Source: Brassica napus (Eukaryota > Streptophyta > Magnoliopsida > Brassicales > Brassicaceae). Taken from it: a DNA stretch of 64,000 nt. The notes beneath the pieces were generated by a model. That model searched no databases and was not told the origin of the DNA. It saw nothing but the letters and a program-made list of their open reading frames with translations. Location of the stretch: contig NC_063436.1 in the NCBI RefSeq assembly GCF_020379485.1, forward strand, positions 28,766,423 through 28,830,422, written 5' to 3'. Position numbers and translations under genes: made by a program. This document shows positions 21,441 through 33,797 of this stretch, one piece after another. Positions within the stretch are counted from its first letter, which is position 1; each line of letters opens with the position of its first letter.

Positions 21441-21926
21441 AAATAGAAGGTACGCCTCAATCTCATGAAAACTGTTTGAGTTATCTTTGGTTCGCTAACT
21501 TGATTGTGTCCTTCCTCTTTTTTGTTTTGCAGGTCACGGGCATCAAGTCACAAGTTCGCAAGTCACGGGTAGTGTTTATGTTTTGTCTGTTTTATGTCTA
21601 GTTGCTCAGATTGTGTAGCATTTTCCTTCTGACTACACTTTCTTTTCACTTGTTTCACGGATGTAATGAAGACACCCACGGGTGTATGTACTAAAAACTT
21701 GGTTCACGGATTTGTAAACACCCACGGGTGTATTTGTATGGATGCTCTATATATATTATGTCTTTCGTTATCTGAAAACCTTCACAGAAGAAGGAAAAAA
21801 CATAAAACCTCGTTCCCTGTCTTTCTTTATCTTTCATTATCTTTGCAAACCAAAACTATCATAAAAACTCATTCCCCATCTTTCTTTATCTTTCATTTTC
21901 TTTCCAAAACACTCGACACTTGAACA

Positions 21927-23207
21927 ATGTCGACCTCGTCAAGTGATGAAGTCGATGAAATTCTAAATGAAGCCTTTGAAGAAATTGTGGATCAACATCT
22001 TGATAATTTCATCGATTCAGTCATTAATGTTCAAGACAACACCCGGAGTAGACGAACTTATATCGAAAGAGATCGAGAACAAGGACAGAAACAGCTTTGG
22101 GACGACTATTTTAGTGATCATCCTACATATTCAGCAGACATGTTTAGGCGGCGTTTTCGAATGAACAAGCCATTGTTCCTCCGCATTGTCGATCGCCTAA
22201 GTAATGAAGTTCCATACTTTCAGCAAAGAAGAAATGCTCACGGCAGGTACGGACTAACTGCACTTCAAAAATGTACGGCGGCTATACGTATACTAGCATA
22301 TGGTCAATCGGGAGATATGTATGACGAATATCTCCGACTTGGTGAGAGTACATCACGTTTATGTTTGGAAAATTTTACTAACGGAATAATAAATTTGTTT
22401 GGAAATGAGTATCTAAGAAGACCTACACCGGAGGATCTTCAACGATTACTCGATCTTGGAGAGGCACGCGGGTTTCCAGGTATGATCGGCTCGATCGACT
22501 GTATGCATTGGCAGTGGAAAAACTGCCCAACGGCTTGGAAAGGCCAGTACACACGTGGTTCAGGGAAGCCGACAATTGTCTTAGAAGCTGTGGCATCACA
22601 AGATCTTTGGATATGGCACGCATTTTTTGGATTACCAGGTACTCTCAACGATATCAATGTTCTTGATCGGTCACCAGTTTTTGATGACATTTTACAAGGT
22701 CGAGCACCAAAAGTTAAGTTCAAGGTCAATAACCACACATATCGTATGGCTTACTACCTTACTGACGGAATATATCCAAACTGGGCAACATTTATCCAAT
22801 CCATCCGACTTCCTCAAGGTCCTAAAGCAGAGCTATTTGCCGAACGTCAAGAATCTACCCGAAAAGATGTCGAACGGGCTTTTGGAGTTTTGCAAGCGAG
22901 GTTTGCAATAGTTAAAAACCCGGTTCTAGTATGGGACAAGGAAAAAATAGGACAGATTATGAAAACTTGTGTCATATTGCACAATATGATTGTAGAGGAC
23001 GAACGAGGCGGATACACTCTAACTGATACATCTCAGTTCGAGTCGGGAGAGACAAGCAGAAGTTCCAAGGTGAAAAGTAGAACAAGTTTTAATGTCGGTA
23101 ATATGCTAGGCATTCGCAATGATCTTCGGGATTCAGAGAAACATGATCGTTTGAAAGCTGATTTAGTTGAAAACGTTTGGCAAAAATTTGGTAACGAAGA
23201 TGAATAA
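21927..23207 (+). CDS. PIF/Harbinger transposase (DDE, HARBI1/ALP1-like), intact
   Basis: A single frame of 426 residues starts at ATG 21927, about 170 bases after a TATA-like CTATATATAT at 21749. An acidic N-terminal part (1-35) is followed by a helix-turn-helix-like region (about 70-145: FRRRFRMNKPLFLRIVDRL, GRYGLTALQKCTAAIRILAY). The nuclease domain follows, with GSIDCMHWQWKNCP (Asp191), LPGTLNDINVLDRSPVF (Asp242), YYLTDGIYPNW (Asp280) and DVERAFGVLQARF (Glu316). These are the conserved acidic positions of plant transposases of this family. The C-terminus keeps TCVILHNMIVEDER. There is no stop, frameshift or missing block, and the length is usual. It should bind and cut the terminal repeats at 20081 and 23497 together with the zinc-finger partner encoded just upstream. 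Confidence 0.95.
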   Translation: MSTSSSDEVDEILNEAFEEIVDQHLDNFIDSVINVQDNTRSRRTYIERDREQGQKQLWDDYFSDHPTYSADMFRRRFRMNKPLFLRIVDRLSNEVPYFQQRRNAHGRYGLTALQKCTAAIRILAYGQSGDMYDEYLRLGESTSRLCLENFTNGIINLFGNEYLRRPTPEDLQRLLDLGEARGFPGMIGSIDCMHWQWKNCPTAWKGQYTRGSGKPTIVLEAVASQDLWIWHAFFGLPGTLNDINVLDRSPVFDDILQGRAPKVKFKVNNHTYRMAYYLTDGIYPNWATFIQSIRLPQGPKAELFAERQESTRKDVERAFGVLQARFAIVKNPVLVWDKEKIGQIMKTCVILHNMIVEDERGGYTLTDTSQFESGETSRSSKVKSRTSFNVGNMLGIRNDLRDSEKHDRLKADLVENVWQKFGNEDE

Positions 23208-23542
23208 AATTTGTATGTTCAAGAATTCTCAAAGTATTCAATAATATGTATTTGGAATATATTTGTTTATGTAATCTATTTTAAACAAAATTTTTTAAAA
23301 AATTATTATATTTTATTCATTTATTGTCATATATTAAAAACTTTAAAAAATATTATTTTATTCCTATGAACCCCTTTTTTAGGTTCACCAATGCAGCAGC
23401 ACAATATGTTGAGGTTCATCACTATTTATGGGACCATCAAAAAATTAATAAAAAATTCTTATGAACCCCAAGAAGGGGTTCACTAATGCAGATGGTCTAA
23501 TAGTTTTAATACATGCTTATATATACAAATATATGTGACAGA

Positions 23543-23668
23543 TGGACGTAGAAGCGTCACAGTCCAGCGGCTTGTGACGTTTATGTAATCTTAAGAGGTA
23601 GTGTGTTCGATTCTCCAGCAACATTTCTTTTCCATTCTTTTTACATGTGCGATTTTGAAAAAAAAAAA
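23543..23668 (+). repeat. Possible tRNA-derived SINE fragment
   Basis: AGTCCAGCGGCTT near 23560 resembles a Pol III A box. GTGTTCGATTCTCC at 23612-23625 is a good B box (GTTCGATTC). An A-run at 23659-23669 could be the tail. The spacing fits a tRNA-like head. No target duplication was identified, so this may be a degraded copy. Confidence 0.4.
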
Positions 23669-23677
23669 ACTTAACTT

Positions 23678-23730
23678 GTCCCACATCGGTTAACAATGAG
23701 GAAGAGAGGTGTTGAAATCCTTTATAAATA
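23678..23730 (+). promoter_or_regulatory. Plant snRNA-type promoter motif pair (USE + TATA)
   Basis: GTCCCACATCG at 23678-23688 is a perfect match to the plant upstream sequence element RTCCCACATCG of snRNA genes. TATAAATA follows at 23723-23730, with 34 bases between the two motifs, the wide spacing of Pol II-type snRNA promoters. The expected transcript would start near 23755. I do not recognise an snRNA, snoRNA or 7SL sequence there, so this may be a repeat-borne or orphan promoter. Confidence 0.45.
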
Positions 23731-23814
23731 CAGGGACAAAGTCTACTCAATTCACAGACAAATGGGCTTTCGTTTTAAGACCCAAAATTTGTCAACAAAG
23801 TCTAACTATTAGGC

Positions 23815-23985
23815 GCTTTAAATCGGTTTTAATCCGATTTTTTAGCGATTAATTGGTTAGTTTATTGATTAATCGGTTTAACGATTTGTTGAACCGATTT
23901 GGTGAAATCGCCGCGGTTTGGTTCCGCCGAGCGCCTAGTCGGCCGACTAATCGGCTAGGCGTCCGCGTTTTCGAACAGACCCCAA
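23815..23985. repeat. Right part of the dispersed repeat split by the Harbinger element
   Basis: Contains TAGGCGCTTTAAATCGGTTT, AATCGGTTTAACGATTTGTT and the terminal CGTTTTCGAACAG, inverted relative to the left part at 19932-20077. The GC-rich end GGCGCCTAG/CTAGGCG motifs appear in both halves. Confidence 0.45.
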
Positions 23986-24486
23986 CTCAAAAAAATTTCT
24001 TTTTTTTTTGCATTTTCTAAGGTGATAATAACATTGAAGGATCTTCTATCATGCATCAACATCGTTCCGAGATTAGGGTTTGTTATGATGACACCTTCTG
24101 AAACCGACTCTTTTTGGCATTTTTCTATTTCACTTTTCAAAAATGAAAGAATCATTCACTTCACTATTAAGCTCATCTATTATTTTTTTCTTCATTAAAA
24201 AGAACGATTGTTTTGTTTGAGAGAACTGCAACAATTCACGTGAAGAGGTTAAAATGAATTTAAACAGTAAGAAAGAGATGACGTATCTTGCAAGCAAACT
24301 GTCTCAAGAGCAACACTTCTTTTTTGTGAATTTGATTGTCATTTTGTTGAAGGTTTAATCTTGTGACCTTTACTGTCGATATTGATAAGTTACTTGCGGA
24401 ACTCAGATCAATTCGCTGTGAAGAATTCTCTATCTACTCACTAAATCAAAGAACATGTATCTGACTTTCAAATTTTTCAGAACGAA
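23986..24486. other. Spacer, no gene recognised
   Basis: Holds a T-homopolymer near 24000 and short open frames without motifs. It ends at the stop codon of the YIP4-like pseudogene. Confidence 0.4.
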
Positions 24487-27400
24487 TCAATCAATGGCAA
24501 TGATCAAGAAGCCGACAGAGACATACATGAGGAAGACAGGATAAAGTGCGAGAGCTTTTCTTTTCGGGTTCACAGCAGCGCTCATGAAAGAATAAGCAGC
24601 CGAAGAGCTGCGGGCAAGAGTGGAAGACACAACGATCATTTTGAGTATCACATTGTCCTTCAACATGCAGATCACTGCTCCAACGTCCAGTGGGAATAGA
24701 CAGTAGCCCAAAAGGCTTAGGCTTTGGAAGAAGATTATATGTCCTCCCTGAAAAAAATTCATATTGTTCAAGACAGCGAAAGTGAGATGCTTAAAAAAAT
24801 CAAAACTTGTAACGAGAAATAAAAAGTATGTGGCTTTTACTAATATACGAATCAAATGTGCATAATATATGAATCAAATGTGTGCTTACCAGGAGCAGGA
24901 CATTTAGTGTGAGGATCACTGCTCCGGCTGCAAGTAGTGCAAATGCCACGGCAAACACTTCGGACTGGAAACTACAGAGAGAAAGAATGAGAACAGAAGA
25001 AAATGCAATAAACAGAGAAAGAATCTTTATCCTACCAGATGAAAACACAGACGTGGCTTATACCCTTATGCTTAAGTGGTAATAAAAAACAAGCAAACAA
25101 CGGCATACAAAACACAGTCATGTCTTTTCCGATAAATCATGCATACATCAAGTACATTCAAACACAAAAAAAAAAAAATAACAAAACAGCCTTGTTTAAA
25201 CCTTTTGATTTCACATTTTCTTATTCGGTGTGTTCATAAATCACAGCAAAGAAAACATTTATAAGCAGGAAAATATGAAAGACCGGAGAACACAAAGCCA
25301 TCCGTATGGTCACATAAGTTCAAGGTTAAATTATACAGCATGGTTGATCGATCGTATATCTGGATCCTTAGATAAGATGCTGCTAAAAGTAAGACAAGGG
25401 AAGGGAGAGTAATAAAACTCAAAATCACAAGTAACACAGCACCATCTATCTTATTAAAACTGAAGTACAAAATGAGATTGTTTGGAAACATGTATATGAG
25501 TTTAAAAAATAAGAGTGTTTGGTAACATGGATTGTAGTCTTTTAAAAAAATATTACTTTTGTTTGAAAATAAAGATAGTAGTATTTAGCAAAAAAAGTAA
25601 TGGGCTTATGTTATTAAGAAAAATTGAAAGTCCATCATATTATAAGAAATTATCTATTTGGGTCAGTTTTAAAATGAGTCAAATCATTTAAACTTTTTTT
25701 TCAAAACTAACCATAAAACAAAATTTAAACTTTATATACATATTTCAAATCAAAATAATAATTCAAAATTGATTTACATCATAAATTAATTGAAAAATAT
25801 ACATATATTCAAAAATGAATTTTTACTAAACTCTTTTTCAATAACCATTACTTTTGTTTGAAAACAAGGATAATATTATTAAGCAAAAAAGTAATGGGCT
25901 TATGTTATTAAGAAAAATTGAAAGTCCATCATATTATAAAAAACTATCTATTTGAGCCAGTTTTAAAATGAGTCAATCTAATTGCCTAAAACTTTTTTTT
26001 CTAAACTAACCATAAAACAAAATTTAAACTTTATATACATATTTCAAATCAAAATAATAATTCAAAATTGATTTATATCATAAATTGATTGAAAAATATA
26101 CATATATTCAAAAATGGATTTTTACTAAACTATTTTTCAATAACCATTATAAAAAATGTTGTCAACATATATATAAGAAAAATACAATACAAAGCCCAAT
26201 TTGAAATACCAACTCAAATTATGGTTTTTATATTTCATATTAAGTTTTAAAAATATAATATATGTAATTATTTATATGATGGTACATATAAAATACGATT
26301 AATTATATGATGACAATATACGATACATAATAATGACTAGGGATGGACTTTCGGTTACCCATACGAGTTTGGTTCTGATCGATTTGCATTTCAAATTTTC
26401 GGGGTCAAAGATTTCAGCCCTATTAGGATGTTTCTAAATTTTGGTTTGAGTGTGATTCGGACCTTTGCGGGTTTGGTTCGAGTTTGGATCCATTTAAATT
26501 ATTTTTAAAGGTTTAAATCATTATATATTTTAAATTTCTCAACATCTATAAATAAAATAATATATTTCCTATAAATTTAAATAAGATATGTCAGAATACC
26601 TAAGCTTAACATATCAATTGGCATTTAAAATTTTTGGATACAAAATCAATAAATATTTTAAGTATTTTTGGTGATTTGAGTATACCTTAAATATTTCAGA
26701 TATTTAATTTTGACTATCTATATATATTTTCAAGTATTTAAACCAATTTAAAAGTATAATTCTTGATGTTTTATATACGTTAAATCTAAATATAATTAAA
26801 TATATAAGTATCCGAATACTTCGGTTCGGATCAGATTTGGATCTCTAAATAACAAAACTTTGAATAATTTGAATATTTAATCAATTTATGTTCGGGTTTG
26901 GTACTATATTTTCGGATCGGTATCGGGTCTGTTCCTCGGATTCATTTTGCCAAACCCTAATAATTACATGAAAAACAAATATCAACATATTTTTCAAAAT
27001 ATACATCCGCGCAGGCGCGCAGATTAAATATTAACATATTTTTCAAAATATTTTGCTATCAATTTTGGTTCGGGTTTGGTATTACACTTTCAGATCAAGA
27101 TCGGTTTCGTTCTTCAGATTTTGATTTTTTTCAAGCACTAATATTAACATAAAAAACAAGTAGCAAAATATTTTTGAAAAATACACCCGCGCGGGTGCGC
27201 GGGTTAAAATCTAGTATCTGTTAGTTGTTGCTCATCAAAACTGACAGCAGTATTAGAGTCTAGTCTAGTGATGCCTTAGCCTAAGAAGCACCATTATAGA
27301 GAAACCCTCTCAACGTCTCCAGATACTATGTACCTGATAAGATCATAACCAGTGTCAATTTGGTCAAAGGAAATAGAGAAATGGCGTAGTGAGTCTCCCA

Positions 27401-27936
27401 CTTACTTGTTCAACACGTTAGTTGGAAGTTATGTGGTTATTAGGTCAAGAAACGTGAGTCTTATTGAATGATATGAAAAGAAAATTGCAGTAAACTTGTG
27501 TTCTTGTTCTCTTAAGTCTTTGGGTTCCATCAGTACCAAAATGCTCAAATCAGATTACACTAAAGCTAAGACCTTTATGATTCATGCATCCATAAGAGAT
27601 CGAAAAGGAGAAAGCTTTGGATCAGAATCTTACCTTTTTAACAGAAGCACCAGCTTCAGATTATTCACTAATATCCTCCACACATCTCTCTTCACTGTAT
27701 CCCACACCGGCTCCGTCAACGTGTTCGCCGGAGATCCGAATCCCATGGTCTTGGAACCTTCCGAGCTGCTGAAATCACCTGAGCGACGGAGGCACTGGAA
27801 CAGGTGTCACCTTCTGAGTCGAAAAGGAAGACGGCGGAGGAGGCGGTGCAGGGAGGACGCTTCCGTCGTTGTTCTCGATCTCGTCGATGTCCAACTGAGA
27901 TGACTGCTAAAGCGGCGTCGTATCGTTGCGCGACAT
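24487..27936 (-). pseudogene. Broken YIP4-like (Yip1 family) gene
   Basis: Three exon blocks on the minus strand with good splice sites: 27936-27634, 24964-24890 and 24747-24487. They read SEVFAVAFALLAAGAVILTL and [20 protein letters not shown], ending [29 protein letters not shown], the membrane core of plant YIP4 proteins, which act at the trans-Golgi network. The first block is damaged. After MSRNDTTPL there is an in-frame TAG, then QSSQLDIDEIENNDGS continues. A frameshift follows near PPSLR. Then [20 protein letters not shown] is in the other frame and jumps from NNLKLV directly to the ASVKK-like end, lacking the block with the first membrane helix expected in between. Conserved tryptophans in the last exon are also changed ([12 protein letters not shown]). 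A Helitron fills the large intron. It lies where Arabidopsis has At4g30260. Confidence 0.82.
25449..27214 (+). mobile_element. Helitron inside the intron of the YIP4-like pseudogene
   Basis: The right end is a GC-rich hairpin CCCGCGCGGGTGCGCGGG (27186-27203), then TTAAAATCTAG ending at 27214, followed by T. The left end is proposed at A|TCTTATTAAAACTGAAGT, 25449. Inside, about 290 bases are directly repeated (TGGGCTTATGTTATTAAGAA at 25601 and at 25895). A second, degenerate 3' end (CCGCGCAGGCGCGCAG near 27007) precedes the true one. It is non-autonomous, without a Rep/helicase frame. Confidence 0.65.
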
Positions 27937-28551
27937 TCTCCGTTTCGTGTTAGGCTTTTCACCGGAGAAGACACGAATTGATGATATAAGAAACGACACC
28001 GTATAACAGTCCATGCGTACAACGGCGTCGTTTAGTTAATTGTGTGTTTAGTTTAACTAACTATAAATGGAATTTTAAGGAAGTGGCTTTGTCATCGTTA
28101 AAAGAGTCTTTAAACTTAGCGTCAGAACATTTATTTTAGATCTCATTTCGAAGTAAATGATGTCATTAATTAGTTGATAAGCCTTTGATGACAAAACTAA
28201 TATTGGAAATATTTTTTTTTTAATTGGATGTTAACTTCTTTGATGAGTTCTTTAGCAAACAGAATACAGTAAAGTTTTACACTGACATTTTATCATATCT
28301 CTTACAATATGAGTGAAGTAAACTATCATTTTTCATCCGAAAAATAGAAAAGTAATCATTTTCATAAACATGTTATTTTACTGACAAAGACATCTTTTAG
28401 ACTCTTTACATATATAGATTTATAAATATACACACCTTTTGCGTTACTGGACATAAATATACACTCGAAAGAATCAAACCCAAGCAACAAAAGAAGAAAC
28501 ATAGAGCATTCACACAGAAGTATATATTATATACTTTATAATTAAAATATT
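27937..28551. other. Spacer between the YIP4-like pseudogene and the XTH24-like gene
   Basis: Holds the former promoter side of the pseudogene and the 3' flank of the XTH gene. Nothing else was recognised. Confidence 0.4.
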
Positions 28552-29659
28552 CTATGCGCTTGGTGCACATTCACGAGGGATTCCCTGTGGGAACCTCTTA
28601 CGGTCCGTACAGTAGTTGTAGATCATGTAATTCTTCTGAACCCATCTGAGTCTAGCTTGGCTAGTCGCATCCATTTGTTGAGTGTACCAACTAGAGCTTG
28701 GGCTACAAGACGATCTTCCGTTTATATGAGCACACCCCTCGATCTTGATGCTCCTGTAAGAAGCCATGAATGGAGCTTTGGACCAATCCGTTTTAACCAG
28801 ACCACCTCTCGTTGCCCAATCGTCTGCGTTCCAAAGACTCGCGTACATCCTCATCGGCTTGCTCTTTGGAAACAAAACACCGATTGACTCAGAGTTTTTG
28901 AACTCTCTAATTGGTGTACCGTCGACTGTTAATCTGAGCAAAAAGAAAAACATAAAAGATTAGAGTTAAAACCCTAATTTTAATAGACTTTACTTGTGAA
29001 GCAAGAAAGGTGAGATTTTTGACTTTACATGATTCTTTGAGGGTTCCAGAGGATTGAGTAAGTGTGGAAGTTCGCTGTTGGGTCGAACCAGAGATAGAAT
29101 TGTTGCTCTTTGTCACCTTTACCTTGAGTGTAAACATTAGTGTGTAGAGTATAAGGATCTCCACTCATGTTACCCAAGAACTCAAAATCTATCTCATCCC
29201 AAGTCGATCCTTCAGATTTCAGCTGCAAAAATATATAAAAAACAAAAACTTAATAATCAAGATAACTATTGTAATAGCGTGTTAAAGTGTATGACTGATG
29301 TTTTAAAATCTAATAATAAAATGGATGGATTTAAAAAAAAATTGTAATAATTATCAAACATATATCTCATGAAAAGTCCATGTTGAGTAACTTACGTAGA
29401 AAGTTGTGACGGTTCCTGCTGAGTTGCCAGGAACAAGCTTAATCTGCATATCGATCTTTCCAAACAAATACTCTGTTTTGGATTGAAAACCCGAACCAGA
29501 GGACCTGTCTAAGGAGAGAGTAAGAAGCTGCCCGTTGTTGAGTATCTTCCCACGGCCGTTTCCCCAAGCTACGTTGACGTCGCTGTTGAAATCAGCGGCG
29601 GAGAATGAAAACACAGCCGCAAGAAGAGCCGCAAAGAAGAATATTTTGAAAGGAGACAT
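28552..29659 (-). CDS. Xyloglucan endotransglucosylase/hydrolase, XTH24-like
   Basis: Three exons: 29659-29396, 29222-29029 and 28933-28552, GT-AG borders, total 840 bases, 279 residues, usual for the family. It starts [19 protein letters not shown], a signal peptide cleaved near residue 22. The GH16 active-site block is [11 protein letters not shown] at about residues 96-106 (nucleophile Glu98, acid/base Glu102), directly followed by an N-glycosylation site N-M-S. The XET C-terminal domain has cysteine-containing [20 protein letters not shown] and ends ECAPSA. The enzyme cuts and rejoins xyloglucan in the cell wall. A TATA-like CTATATATAG lies at 29730-29739 (minus-strand promoter). It is the first of three XTH genes in tandem and corresponds in position and sequence to At4g30270 (XTH24/MERI5). 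Confidence 0.92.
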
Positions 29660-32600
29660 TGTTGTGTATACGTGTGTGTGTGTGTTATTGAGTTTGGTGA
29701 GGAATGTGAAGAAGAAAGAAGAAAGAAGAGAGCTATATATAGTGGAAGGAGGAGAAGAGTTTGGTAAAAAAATGAGAAGAGAGAGTGGGTGAACAAAAGG
29801 AAGCTAATGTTAAGACATTGCATGCAAGATATATTACAGCTGGAGTGTCGAGTACTTCCATCATTTGGTAAACAGATAGTTTTACAATCCTTAATTAAAA
29901 ATGTGAGTTATATAAATGTATACTCATAGTGTTAGAAATTTGTTGTTTCAGTTCTTTTGTAATTAAGAATCTTTTGAAGGTTTGATACTGAAAACTGACT
30001 ACAGTATTAAAATTGATGCGGATAAAAAAAGAACGATGTAGATCAAAGAAACCAATCTTAAAAGTATAAAGTATGTTTGAGAAATATACAAAATATTCAT
30101 TTATGTTTTTTAAATCTTCTAATAGATGCTAGTATAAACTTTCCCTTTGGTTAATACTTGTTTACTGCACTTTCTTTCATATTTTGTTGCTGTTGTCAAC
30201 TCTGAGTTTTAGGTTAAAGAATTAAATAATCGTTTACTATATAACTGGTTGCATGCTTTGTATATATAGTATAATTTTTGATACAATTGTATATAGGGAT
30301 TTCGAAATCCAAATTTGTTTATACGTCTCTCATATCCCTACGAGGACGCTTAGAGGGACAAAATAAGATAAGAGGTCCAGAGGGACATTACGTGTGGAAT
30401 GGCTCGACTTCAAATTCTGGAATTTAGTTGAAATCTTAGGAGAATATGTATATTGCATATATTTTTCCTTTAAATGTTTTGAGTTTTGTTTTCTCAGAGT
30501 TTGGTATGTATCCAATTACTAGGTCGTAAATAACTGGACCCATGTTTCTGAAATAAAACAACTTGAGTTGACTCGTCTCGAACTTCTTTCAATATGCATT
30601 TAACATAAAACTTTATAAGCTTTACATATATTTGGAAATGTCATCATGATGTGATGTGATTAAAAGGAATATTATTATTGTGCGTATTGAGCATAGAAGC
30701 AACGAAGAAAAGTAGGAGCTTTCTTTATCTCTCTATATTAGTTGTATGGGTTAAAGATTTGATTGCGTTAGCAGAGGTGCAAGTAGGAGGAGAGCCACGA
30801 TTTCTTTCTTTATCTCTCTTGTTAATCATAAAAGGTCATTTTCTTTTGGTTGGTCACTAATTAATGCAGGGACTCTCAATAAAGATGTTTCGTTGCAAAA
30901 TAAAAAGCTATAATCGATATATGCAACCATACCGACTAATTATATACAATGATATAATTATTGATGTAAGCTTTGGATAAGAATCTGGACAATCAAAATA
31001 AATCTGAATTATATGCGTAACATATGTATGCTTATCATTAAAATGGAACACAATGCATGTAGAATAGCTAGGTTTACTGTTGAGTCTTAAAAAACAGTAT
31101 GGTAAAACAATTGAAACTAAGAATCGTATTAATTTATTTGCATGCAACCACTAGCGGTATGACGGATATAGACTATCATTATTGAGTAGTTTTGGTTAAA
31201 GTGGCTCTCTTTTGTTGATCAAACTCAGAAAATGTAGTTTGATTGGTATGCATATTTGACACACTAAAACAGCTCATTTTCAACAACAAAAAACTAAAAC
31301 AGCTATTAGTCCATAGTGCATCTAGAATTAAATCTGGGAAAAAAAAAGAAAGAAATTGAATGTTATCTACGAGGACAAGTACTGCTATTTATTGGAAATG
31401 ACTTATGAATATGAGGGTGGTCCAAACTCAATGGCTACTATTTTTTCAAGCACCAAAGCTATTTTCATCATTCTTTGTTTATTCAAAGGAACAAGCATCG
31501 TTTGATTTATCCAACTTTTTGCTAATTTTGTCTTCTGTTTTCACGCCAAGAATTACTAATAAATGGTCAATTCTTTTGCAAAAGTTTATAGAGTTTTCAC
31601 ATCATTGCCATATAATACCATAAAATTATAGATTATCGATAAATGTAGTTGTATTACTAATAGCTTTTGAATAACTAGTTAAGGCAGACGAGGCGTATCC
31701 AACTCTTAAAAATAATATAGTTTTAAAAAAAGACTATATAAGCTCTTAAGATTTTTGCACACGAATTGAAAAAAGTTACTAAATTTTATGTTTTAACCAT
31801 ATTTTATATAATTTTTTGTTTGATTTTATTAATTAATGAATTAAAAATAAGGACAAAAATGAAAATGTATTAAAAATATGTATTGAAACGTAAAACGACA
31901 TAAAACAATATGGAGGGAGTACGAACGAAAACTCGTATATTTGTTTTTAATTATTTTGACCTTCTTCTCCGGGCATGGTAACACAACAGATTGAATGTCA
32001 AATATTCATAAAATAGAACCACCACTTAAAAATGTGTAGTAGATAGCATGAATCGATGTATGAACTCCAATAAAATAAAGTTAACAGTTGTCAAAGACAA
32101 TTTAATTTCATTATTACACTGACATGATTTGGGGTAAGTACAAAAGACCGGTTGGTTTTAAATAGTAGTTTGAGTTTTGAGCAAGTAATACTATGGATGG
32201 AGATGGACCTTAAGAATTAAGGTAGGATAGCTACGTAATTAAAACGAGTACTATTACAAGAAGTCATATACATACGAACATGATTCATTGGATGAATTTT
32301 CTTTGACAACGAAATTTTGATTTGGACCGCCTAACTAAACGTCAACTTGGTGACACTAAGCTTGACAGCTATGACATTATGTGATTAGTTTCTATGTAAT
32401 GGCTTATCATAACTCTTAATCAGGGGGATAAACTCACTCTTAATTCAACTCACCATATATTTCATTTTAACGAACCCATATCTCAGACAACTATGTATGG
32501 TCTTGGCAATTTCGGGCTCCTTTAATATTGCAAGTTTTTCATTGTTATCGAAGGGTTTGGATCTTAGGCTCTAATTTCTCATTTGGTCTGGAACCAGATT

Positions 32601-33797
32601 TTCCTGATATCAATAATGCGGTGTAAGTAAAACATCTCTTCATCGGGTTGTGAATTAAGAGCAGATCTACAACACCAATACATACTGTTAACCACTAACC
32701 TACCACATTCAGTAGTAAATATTGCAAATTCGTATTATTTTTTGGTAAGAATTCTGTATGATTTTTAGAAAAGTTAAAGATATATATTTAAAACAATTGG
32801 GTAACAATATCATTTGGATTTATTTTTATTTTTTTTGAAGTGGATTTTACCAGTTGAAATCAAATCTAAATTATTAATTAAACTTTTTGAAAAGGCGAGC
32901 GTTGTAATTTGTAATATAATGATTTATTTGGTGGATGTATAACCTTTTTCTGTCATCCAAAAAGGCAAAAACAAACTTTTGTGGATACATTCGAGAGATT
33001 TTGTGTTTAAGCAAACAATATAGACGGGGTCAACTAATATATAATCATATGTTTTAGAACGTCTATCACCACCACTGTATGTTTAAACGATTATATATTT
33101 TCAAAACATTTTTGAACGATATACTCTAAAACAGTTTGATATTTCGAAGTTACTATTTCTAGTAAATTTAGAAACCTTGCAATATTGTAACATAATATTT
33201 TCGTTAACATTTCTTTATTGGTCAAGTGTCACAGATGAAGACTGTTGAGTGATGACGATGGATTCGTCAATGCATGCAAAATTAATAAAGAGAGAGAGCG
33301 AGAGTTGTCGTCTCACCACACAATCACACAATTATTTAGAGCCAAAATAATTATTAATATACATCGTTACAGAACACATTGTTGTGCCTAACCAAATATC
33401 TTCGTATGTTTTCTTCCTAAAACGATTGGCTGAATGTCATTTTCATAAACCAGCTGATCTCAATGGATAAGCGTAATTAGTAATCGACATCAATTATTTT
33501 ACTTTGTCCTTTAGGTCTCTAAGTCATATCATACTACTTGGTTATGGCCAATAATAATATATTAGCAATCTTACTATGATCACTTTTATATACTCTTATC
33601 CTCAACAATATAGTAACAACATTGTTATCATCATCCCCTTGTTTCGGTAACAATTTCACTAGATAATCAACTAAAGTGACTTCAAACACAAACGACGCAT
33701 CAATCCATATCACTTCATGTCGTTTTAACTATTTTATCGGTGAACTGTATAGCGAAGACATCAAGTGATGCCAAATAGGGGCATAGGACTAATCTAA
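29660..33797. other. 4.1-kb intergenic region, no gene recognised
   Basis: AT-rich and without coding frames that carry motifs (several frames of 60-80 codons only). A Stowaway-like right end, GGAGGGAGTA, occurs near 31912-31921 without a convincing left partner. No other element boundary was found. Confidence 0.4.

Larger units (their letters stand above)
20081..23497 (+). mobile_element. PIF/Harbinger transposon, apparently complete and autonomous
   Basis: The left terminus GAGCATCTGCATTGGCGGA and the right terminus in reverse complement GACCATCTGCATTAGTGAA are inverted repeats. They are flanked by TAA at 20078-20080 and 23498-23500, the three-base target duplication of this superfamily. 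In 3,417 bases the element holds two genes on the same strand: a spliced GRF-type zinc-finger/coiled-coil gene and an uninterrupted transposase with its conserved acidic residues. Intact frame, recognisable ends and an exact target duplication suggest a recent insertion. Confidence 0.9.

Noticed and set aside
31680..31925. Possible Stowaway element ending GGAGGGAGTA near 31921
   Set aside because: No matching left terminus was found.
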